DNA from: Mycobacterium kiyosense
GTDB taxonomy: Bacteria > Actinomycetota > Actinomycetes > Mycobacteriales > Mycobacteriaceae
NCBI GenBank assembly: GCA_021654635.1
Contig: AP025179.1
Location: forward strand, 3,720,001-3,784,000
DNA length: 64,000 nucleotides
Reading direction: 5' to 3'
Below are positions 58,488 through 64,000 of this stretch, piece by piece. Position numbers and translations under genes: made by a program. Numbering within the stretch: the stretch's first letter is position 1; each line of letters begins with the position of its first letter. The notes beneath the pieces were generated by a model that did not search any database, was not told where the DNA came from, and saw nothing but the letters and a program-made list of their open reading frames with translations.

Positions 58488-59611
58488 CAGCTGGCCACCT
58501 GCACCTTGACGCCGGCCCCGGCCACCGTTTCGTAGACCCGCATGATCTGGCTGGCCACCACCGACCAGTCGTAGCGCCGGACCGCCTCCCGCGCGGCGAC
58601 CACGTAGCGCTTCCGCAGTGCGTCGTCGTCCAGCACCGTGATCAGCGCTTCGGCCAGCGCGGTCGCGTCGTCGACCGGCACCAGCCGCCCGACCTCGCCG
58701 TCCTCCAGCACCCGCCGGAACGCGTCCAGGTCGCTGGCCACCACCGCGGTGCCCGCGGCCATCGCCTCCACCAGCACGATCCCGAAGCTCTCACCCCCGG
58801 TGTTGGGCGCACAGTAGACGTCGGCGCTGCACATCGCCGAGGCCTTGCCGTCGTCGTCCACCTGTCCCAAGATCCGGATGTGTTCGACGAACTCGCTTGC
58901 CTGCGAACGTAGTTCGTCATCATCGCCGCGGCCGACGATCAACAACTGCACGTCGGGGAATCGTTCGATCACCGTCGGCATCGCCTCCAGCAGTGTCGAC
59001 ATGCCCTTGCGTGGCTCGTCGAAACGCCCCAGGAACAGCACCGTCTTACCGGGCCGCGGATAGCCGTCCATCATCGGCGCCGAGGCGTAGAAGTCGACGT
59101 CGACGCCGTTGGGGATCTCGACCGCGTCGGATCCCAGCGATTCCATCTGCCAGCGCCGCGCCAGATCGGACACCGCGATGCGGCCGACGATCTTCTCAAA
59201 CCGGGGCCGCAACATCCCGCCCAGCACCGACAGCGCCACCGATTTGGTGGCTGAGGTGTGGAAGGTCGCCACGATCGGGCCTTCGGCGATGTTCAACGCC
59301 AGCAGCGACAAGCTGGGGGCGCTCGGCTCGTGCAGGTGCAGCACGTCGAAATCGCCGTCGGAGAGCCACTTCTTGACCTTGCGGTAGGTGGCCGGGCCGA
59401 ACCGCAGCCGCGCCACCGATCCGTTGTAGGGAATGGGGACGGCCCGGCCGGCCGAGACGACGTAGTCGGGCAGCTCGCTTTCCGACGACGACGGCGCCAG
59501 CACGCTGACGTCGTGCCCGCGGGAGCGCATCACCTCGGCCAGTTGCAGCACATGCGACTGGACCCCGCCCGGCACGTCGAACGAGTAGGGGCAGACCATC
59601 CCGATCCGCAT
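58487..59611 (-). CDS. pimA: Phosphatidyl-myo-inositol alpha-mannosyltransferase PimA
   Basis: 374 aa from the ATG at 59611, sharing one nucleotide with the patA stop. GT-B, GT4-family pattern: GMVCPYSFDVPGGVQSHVLQLAEVMRSRGHDVSVLAP, HLHEPSAPSLS, ATFHTSATKS, FLGRFDEPRKGMSTLLEAMP, and the nucleotide-sugar motif GGESFGIVLVEAMAAGTAVVASDLDAFR. It transfers the first mannose from GDP-mannose to phosphatidylinositol at the inner leaflet. Essential in mycobacteria as known. Confidence 0.96.
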   Translation of the reverse strand: MRIGMVCPYSFDVPGGVQSHVLQLAEVMRSRGHDVSVLAPSSSESELPDYVVSAGRAVPIPYNGSVARLRFGPATYRKVKKWLSDGDFDVLHLHEPSAPSLSLLALNIAEGPIVATFHTSATKSVALSVLGGMLRPRFEKIVGRIAVSDLARRWQMESLGSDAVEIPNGVDVDFYASAPMMDGYPRPGKTVLFLGRFDEPRKGMSTLLEAMPTVIERFPDVQLLIVGRGDDDELRSQASEFVEHIRILGQVDDDGKASAMCSADVYCAPNTGGESFGIVLVEAMAAGTAVVASDLDAFRRVLEDGEVGRLVPVDDATALAEALITVLDDDALRKRYVVAAREAVRRYDWSVVASQIMRVYETVAGAGVKVQVAS

Positions 59612-60564
59612 CAGCCGTCCTTCAACCACGCCCGACGGTCGTCGGACAGATCGGCCAACCACTGCGGTTGCAGCATGTGCCAGTCTGCGGGATGGGCGGC
59701 GATATTGCGCGCGAACTCGTCGGCCAGGGCCTGGGTGATGGCTCTGACGTCGCCGCTGCTGGTATCCAGCGGCGTCTGCATGTTGCAGGCCCAGCTGTCA
59801 CCCTCGAACCAGCAGTGCGACGGTAGCAGCGCGGCCCCAGTCGCGATCGCGAGCTTGGCCGGCCCGGCCGGCATCCGGGTGGGTTCGCCGAAGAAGTCGA
59901 CCTCGACGCCGGTGCGGGTGAGGTCGCGCTCGGCCATCAGCGCCACGATCTGGTTGTCCCGCAGCCGCTCGGCCAGCACTTCGAAAGCGGGCCGCTCGCC
60001 ACCGGAGTGGGGTATCACCTCGAAGCCCAGGCCTTCGCGGTAGTCGATGAAGCGCCGGTACAGCGACTCCGGTTTGAGGCGCTCGGCGACCGTGGCGAAG
60101 GTGCCGTAGGTTTGCGCCAGCCACACCCCGTTCATGTCCCAGTTGCCGCTGTGCGGCAGCGCCAGCACCACGCCGCGCCCCTGGGCCAGCGCACCGTTGA
60201 GGTTGTCCTGTCCTCCGGTGCAGCTGTCCAGCCGCTCGGTCAACGCGCGCAGATCCATCGTCGGCAGCCGGAAGGCCTCCCGCCAATACCGGGCGTATGA
60301 AGCCAGAGATTCGCGCATCAACGAATCCGGTACCGCGGCGGGTTTGACACCCAGGACCCGCGCCAGGTTCTTGCGCAGCTGCAACGGTCCGCCGCGGCGT
60401 GCCGCGTAGCGGGCGCCGGCGTCGAAGGCGTTGCGCGCGGCGAATTCCGGTAGCGCGCGCACCGCCATCCAGCCGCTGGCGTAGGCCCAGTCGGTGGCGG
60501 TGCCGGTGAGAACTTCGCGGGGCCGCCGGCCGGGCACTCTGAGTTTCATCGACGGCGGGATCAC
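59611..60564 (-). CDS. patA: Phosphatidylinositol mannoside acyltransferase PatA
   Basis: 317 aa. The GTG at 60564 overlaps the pgsA stop (GTGA) and gives the family N-terminus. LpxL/HtrB-type acyltransferase motifs: LALPHSGNWDMNGVWLAQTYG (HxxxxD), ERLKPESLYRRFIDYRE, VALMAERDLTRTGVEVDFFG and PTRMPAGPAKLAIATGAALLP. It acylates position 6 of the mannose of PIM1/PIM2 from palmitoyl-CoA. Acts directly after PimA in the pathway. Confidence 0.95.
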   Translation of the reverse strand: MIPPSMKLRVPGRRPREVLTGTATDWAYASGWMAVRALPEFAARNAFDAGARYAARRGGPLQLRKNLARVLGVKPAAVPDSLMRESLASYARYWREAFRLPTMDLRALTERLDSCTGGQDNLNGALAQGRGVVLALPHSGNWDMNGVWLAQTYGTFATVAERLKPESLYRRFIDYREGLGFEVIPHSGGERPAFEVLAERLRDNQIVALMAERDLTRTGVEVDFFGEPTRMPAGPAKLAIATGAALLPSHCWFEGDSWACNMQTPLDTSSGDVRAITQALADEFARNIAAHPADWHMLQPQWLADLSDDRRAWLKDG

Positions 60565-61214
60565 GGCTCGCTCTTTCCGGGCAGGGCCAGATGGTCGACG
60601 GCGCCGGGTGAGGTTCGCACCGCGTGCAACCGCTGCGCGCAGGTGACCAGGCTCAGCACCGCCAGCAGCCACATCGCCACCGGCAGCGCCGGCGGCCACG
60701 GCACGAACGGAAAGTCGGACACCCCGGCCCCGACCAGCACGATGATCAGCCGTTCGGGGCGTTCGATGAACCCGCCGTCGCCACGCAGTCCACTGGCTTC
60801 GGCGCGGGCCTTGATGTAGGAGATCACCTGCGAGGTGACCAGGCAGATCAGTGTCGCCACGGCCAACGGTTCGTCGTGCTTGTGGAACGCGATCCACCAC
60901 AGCAGCCCGCAGAACACCGCGCCGTCACCGAGACGGTCGCACGTGGCGTCCAGGACCGCACCGAACCGGGTGCCGAAGCCGCGCTCGCGGGCCATCGCCC
61001 CGTCGGCCATGTCGAACAGGGTGAAGAACCACACCACGCAGCCGCCGGCGAACAACTTGCCCATCGGGAACAGGATCAGCGCCCCAGCCGCCGAGCCGAT
61101 GGTGCCGATGACGGTGACGACGTCCGGTGTCAGGCCGACCCGCAGGGCCGTCCGCGCGACCGGGTCGGTGAGTCGGGCGAAGAACGCGCGGGACAGGAAC
61201 GGCAACTTGCTCAT
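60561..61214 (-). CDS. pgsA: Phosphatidylinositol phosphate synthase (CDP-alcohol phosphatidyltransferase)
   Basis: 217 aa; its ATG overlaps the HIT gene stop (ATGA). The signature Asp68-xx-Asp71-Gly-xx-Ala-Arg ... Gly85-xxx-Asp89-xxx-Asp93 is complete (FDMADGAMARERG, GAVLDATCDRLGD). Four to six membrane segments follow the family pattern. It joins CDP-diacylglycerol with inositol-3-phosphate, giving the PI precursor for PimA. Ortholog of pgsA1 (Rv2612c). Confidence 0.95.
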   Translation of the reverse strand: MSKLPFLSRAFFARLTDPVARTALRVGLTPDVVTVIGTIGSAAGALILFPMGKLFAGGCVVWFFTLFDMADGAMARERGFGTRFGAVLDATCDRLGDGAVFCGLLWWIAFHKHDEPLAVATLICLVTSQVISYIKARAEASGLRGDGGFIERPERLIIVLVGAGVSDFPFVPWPPALPVAMWLLAVLSLVTCAQRLHAVRTSPGAVDHLALPGKSEP

Positions 61215-61768
61215 GACTGTCGGGCCCACTCCTCGGACAGCAGACGGCGGGTTTCGCGCAGCAACTGCGGTATCACCTTGGAGCCGCCGATGATGGTGAT
61301 GAAGTTCGCGTCCCCGCCCCAGCGCGGCACCACATGCACGTGCAGGTGCTCGGCCAGCGACCCGCCCGCCGAGGTGCCCAGATTGATGCCGACGTTGAAA
61401 CCGTGTGGACGCGAGACGTTCTTGATGACCCGAATCGCCTTCTGGGTGAACGCCATCACTTCGGCGCTCTCGGCTTCGGTGAGGTCTTCGAGCTCGGCGA
61501 CCCGCCGGTAGGGCACCACCATCAGGTGACCCGGGTTGTACGGATAGAGGTTGAGCACGGCGTAGACGAGTTCGCCGCGCGCCACCACCAGACCGTCTTC
61601 GTCGGACATCTGCGGGATGTCGGTGAACGGCTGCGACGGGTTGGCATCGTCGCGCTTGAGCGGACCCTCGGCGAGGTAGTTCATCCGGTAGGGGGTCCAC
61701 AACCGCTGTAGATGGTCGCGCTCGCCGACGCCGCGGTCGAGGATCGTGTCGTCGTCAGCCACAGTCAC
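61211..61768 (-). CDS. HIT-family protein, Ap4A phosphorylase type (Rv2613c-like)
   Basis: 185 aa, GTG start overlapping the thrS stop (GTGA). The histidine triad is His141-x-His143-x-His145 ([11 protein letters not shown]). [22 protein letters not shown] and [18 protein letters not shown] are family landmarks. The M. tuberculosis ortholog was reported as a diadenosine tetraphosphate phosphorylase. Aminoacyl-tRNA synthetases make Ap4A, which fits the coupling to thrS. Confidence 0.94.
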   Translation of the reverse strand: MTVADDDTILDRGVGERDHLQRLWTPYRMNYLAEGPLKRDDANPSQPFTDIPQMSDEDGLVVARGELVYAVLNLYPYNPGHLMVVPYRRVAELEDLTEAESAEVMAFTQKAIRVIKNVSRPHGFNVGINLGTSAGGSLAEHLHVHVVPRWGGDANFITIIGGSKVIPQLLRETRRLLSEEWARQS

Positions 61769-63795
61769 CCACCAGCGCCAACTTTCACCAATTCCGCTGT
61801 GGGAAAAGAGTTTTCACGACGAGCGATCCAGTCCGCGATGGCCGCCACCGCGGCGTCGCGCGGCACCCCGTTGATCTGGGTGCGGTCGGCGAAGCGGAAG
61901 CTGACGGCGCCGGCCTGCACGTCGCGGTCGCCGGCCAGCAGCATGAACGGCACCTTCTGGTTGGTGTGGTTGACGATCTTCTTGGCCATCCGATCGTCAC
62001 TGCCGTCCACCTCTACCCGCACACCATGCGACTTCAATTGTGCGGCAACATCTTTCAAATAGTCCAGGTGCTCGTCGGCAACCGGGATGCCCACCACCTG
62101 GATCGGCGCCAGCCACGCCGGGAACGCACCCGCGTAGTGCTCGGTGAGGATGCCGAAGAACCGCTCGATCGACCCGAACAGCGCGCGGTGGATCAGCACC
62201 GGACGCTGTCGGCTGCCGTCCGCGGCGGTGTATTCCAGCTCGAAGCGCTCCGGCATGTTGAAGTCGACCTGCAACGTCGACATCTGCCAGCTGCGGCCCA
62301 GCGCATCTTTGACCTGCACCGAGATCTTCGGCCCGTAGAACGCCGCGCCACCCGGGTCGGGAACCAGCTGCAGCCCGGACGCCTCACCGACCTCGCGCAG
62401 CACCTCGGTGGCCTCATCCCACACCTCGTCGGAGCCCACATACTTCTCCGGGTCCTTGGTGGACAGCTCCAGGTAGTAGTCGTCCAGGCCGTAGTCGGCC
62501 AGCAGGTCGAGCACGAAGCGCAGCACCGAGGTCAGCTCGTCGCGCATCTGCTCGCGGGTGCAGTAGATGTGGGCGTCGTCCTGGGTCATGCCGCGCACCC
62601 GGGTCAGGCCGTGGATCACCCCCGACTTCTCCAACCGGTAGACGCTGCCGAACTCGAAGAGCCGCAACGGAAGTTCGCGGTAGGAACGCCCACGCGACCG
62701 GTAGATCAGATGGTGCATCGGGCAGTTCATCGGCTTGGGGTAATAATTCTGGCCGGGCTTGCGCACCGAGCCGTCCTCGTTGTACTCGGCGTCGATCTGC
62801 ATCGGCGGGTACATGCCCTCGGCGTACCACTCCAGGTGCCCCGAGGTGACGTAGAGTGCCTCTTTGGTGATGTGCGGGGTGTTGACGAACTCGTAGCCCG
62901 CCTGCTCGTGCTTCTGCCGCGAGTACTCCTCCAGCTCGCGGCGCACGATGCCGCCCTTGGGGTGGAAAACGGCCAGTCCGGAACCGATTTCGTCGGGGAA
63001 GCTGAACAGGTCCAGCTCCACCCCCAGCTTGCGGTGGTCGCGGCGCTGCGCCTCGGCCAGCAACTCCAGGTGCCGGTCCAGGGCCTCCTGCGACTCCCAC
63101 GCGGTGCCGTAGATACGTTGCAGGCTGGCGTTGCGCTGGTCGCCGCGCCAGTAGGCGGCCGAGCTGCGGGTGAGCTTGAACGCCGGGATGTGCTTGGTGG
63201 TGGGGATGTGCGGCCCGCGGCACAGGTCGCCCCAAACCCGTTCGCGGGTACGAGGATTGAGGTTGTCGTAGGCGGTCAGCTCGTCGCCCCCGACTTCCAT
63301 TACATCCGGGTCCCCGGATTTGTCGTCGACGAGTTCGAGCTTGAACGGCTCGTCGGCCAGCTCCTGGCGGGCCTGGTCTTTGGAGGCATACACCCGCCGG
63401 TCGAAGAGCTGGCCCTCCTTGACGATCTGGCGCATCCGCTTTTCCAGCTTCTCCAGATCCTCGGGCGTGAACGGCTCACTGACGGCGAAGTCGTAGTAGA
63501 AGCCGTCGGTGATGGGCGGGCCGATGCCCAGCTTGGCGTGCGGGAACAAGTCCTGGACGGCTTGGGCCAACACGTGGGCGGCGGAGTGCCGGATCACGCT
63601 GCGACCTTCCTCGGTGTCGGCCGCGACGGGGGTCACCTCCACGTCGACCTCGGGCACCCAACTCAGGTCGCGCAACTTGCCCTCGGCGTCGCGCACCACC
63701 ACCACGGCATCCGGTGTCCCGCGCCGCGGCAGTCCCGCCTCGCCGACCGCGGCAGCCGCGGTGGTGCCGGCAGGGACCCGGATTGGGGCGCTCAT
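61765..63795 (-). CDS. thrS: Threonyl-tRNA synthetase
   Basis: 676 aa from the ATG at 63795 with GGAG 8 nt upstream; a TTG five codons earlier is less likely. Domains: TGS-like N-terminus ([24 protein letters not shown]), editing/SAD domain ([36 protein letters not shown]), catalytic core ([56 protein letters not shown]) and anticodon-binding domain ([36 protein letters not shown]). All class II motifs are intact. First gene of the six-gene PIM operon. Confidence 0.96.
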   Translation of the reverse strand: MSAPIRVPAGTTAAAAVGEAGLPRRGTPDAVVVVRDAEGKLRDLSWVPEVDVEVTPVAADTEEGRSVIRHSAAHVLAQAVQDLFPHAKLGIGPPITDGFYYDFAVSEPFTPEDLEKLEKRMRQIVKEGQLFDRRVYASKDQARQELADEPFKLELVDDKSGDPDVMEVGGDELTAYDNLNPRTRERVWGDLCRGPHIPTTKHIPAFKLTRSSAAYWRGDQRNASLQRIYGTAWESQEALDRHLELLAEAQRRDHRKLGVELDLFSFPDEIGSGLAVFHPKGGIVRRELEEYSRQKHEQAGYEFVNTPHITKEALYVTSGHLEWYAEGMYPPMQIDAEYNEDGSVRKPGQNYYPKPMNCPMHHLIYRSRGRSYRELPLRLFEFGSVYRLEKSGVIHGLTRVRGMTQDDAHIYCTREQMRDELTSVLRFVLDLLADYGLDDYYLELSTKDPEKYVGSDEVWDEATEVLREVGEASGLQLVPDPGGAAFYGPKISVQVKDALGRSWQMSTLQVDFNMPERFELEYTAADGSRQRPVLIHRALFGSIERFFGILTEHYAGAFPAWLAPIQVVGIPVADEHLDYLKDVAAQLKSHGVRVEVDGSDDRMAKKIVNHTNQKVPFMLLAGDRDVQAGAVSFRFADRTQINGVPRDAAVAAIADWIARRENSFPTAELVKVGAGG

Positions 63796-63925
63796 CGGGC
63801 TGGTCTCCAATGCTGTGCGACGGGACGTGTCGAAACGGTCGCGACCATGCTATCGGGGGGCGGTCGGCCCGGACTCCCGCAGCCCGCGGCGCGAGTCACC
63901 GACCGCAGCCCGCACCCCGGCTGAT

Positions 63926-64000
63926 TCACAGGACTTCGACAGCCCGGACCTCTGGGACGGACCGGCCCTCGAAGCGCACACTGCCGCCTTCGCCGTCGGG
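63926..64000 (-). CDS. Possible 3' end of a reverse-strand gene cut by the window edge
   Basis: Reading in from the edge on the reverse strand gives 24 codons, PDGEGGSVRFEGRSVPEV and RAVEVL, then TGA at 63926-63928. The composition is protein-like. Nothing identifies the family. The stretch 63796-63925 between it and thrS shows no gene; it probably holds the thrS promoter. Confidence 0.4.
   Translation of the reverse strand, partial: PDGEGGSVRFEGRSVPEVRAVEVL

Noticed and set aside
57448..58535. Extension of the HNH nuclease frame through the Nudix gene
   Set aside because: The frame only stays open because of indels near 57358-57366; the family C-terminus and stop are in another frame ending at 57447.
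1..64000. CRISPR arrays, insertion sequences, integrase/attachment sites, tRNA or rRNA genes
   Set aside because: I saw no regularly spaced direct repeats, transposase or integrase motifs, or tRNA/rRNA-like segments while reading; a dedicated tRNA or IS search could still find small items.

Overview
The window comes from a high-GC actinobacterium, almost certainly a non-tuberculous, slow-grower-type Mycobacterium. The evidence is gene order: from memory it follows the M. tuberculosis Rv2556c to Rv2614c segment nearly step by step. Landmarks include rarA, the transglutaminase/ATP-grasp cluster, aspS, hisS, ppiB, relA, apt, secDF-yajC, gabT, a carboxylic acid reductase (fadD9/car), ruvCAB, yebC, pdxST and the PIM operon pimA-patA-pgsA-HIT-thrS. 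A PPE protein with mycobacterial pentapeptide repeats and F420-type enzymes agree. I cannot name the species from the sequence. I recognised no rRNA, tRNA, CRISPR array or insertion sequence.

Layout. 1-2.6 kb: YjbQ-like protein, a two-repeat conserved protein and the clamp-loader-like ATPase RarA. 2.7-12 kb: a Pro-rich membrane protein, then four genes that look like a peptide-ligation/transglutamination system: a transglutaminase-DUF2126 giant, a circularly permuted ATP-grasp/alpha-E protein, a zinc-ribbon metallopeptidase and a second transglutaminase. 12-18.6 kb: esterase, MmcQ/YjbR protein, FUSC membrane protein, F420-type nitroreductase-like protein, aspS, a PanE-like reductase and a lipid-binding-fold protein. 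18.6-23.3 kb is an accessory block: AveC-like membrane protein, SDR and LLM oxidoreductases, a truncated membrane gene, TetR and an SRPBCC protein. 23.4-29.7 kb: secreted or membrane-anchored hydrolases (YpfJ-like peptidase, purple acid phosphatase), a LexA-box-controlled radical SAM protein, hisS and a glyoxalase II-like protein. 29.8-40.1 kb: ppiB, a receptor Ser/Thr kinase, the stringent factor relA, apt, a peptide-binding lipoprotein and secF-secD-yajC. 40.2-49.6 kb: gabT, carboxylic acid reductase, a strong terminator, a membrane protein, ruvCAB behind a LexA box, DUF2617 and YebC. 49.6-51.7 kb: an inserted TetR/FAD-monooxygenase pair with a decayed tail. 51.7-54 kb: pyridoxal-phosphate synthase operon interleaved with a thioesterase. 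54-57.5 kb: a PPE protein with a hydrolase domain and a LexA-box DUF222/HNH nuclease. 57.5-63.8 kb: thrS-HIT-pgsA-patA-pimA-Nudix, a tightly coupled operon for phosphatidylinositol mannoside synthesis.

Two themes cross the window. First, three SOS (LexA) boxes mark a radical SAM protein, ruvC and the HNH nuclease. Second, seven genes, including the presumably essential secD and also ruvB, are broken by single-base indels. Each indel lies at a run of four or five G/C, and together they look like homopolymer base-calling errors, not real decay. I annotate those genes as intact but frameshifted.
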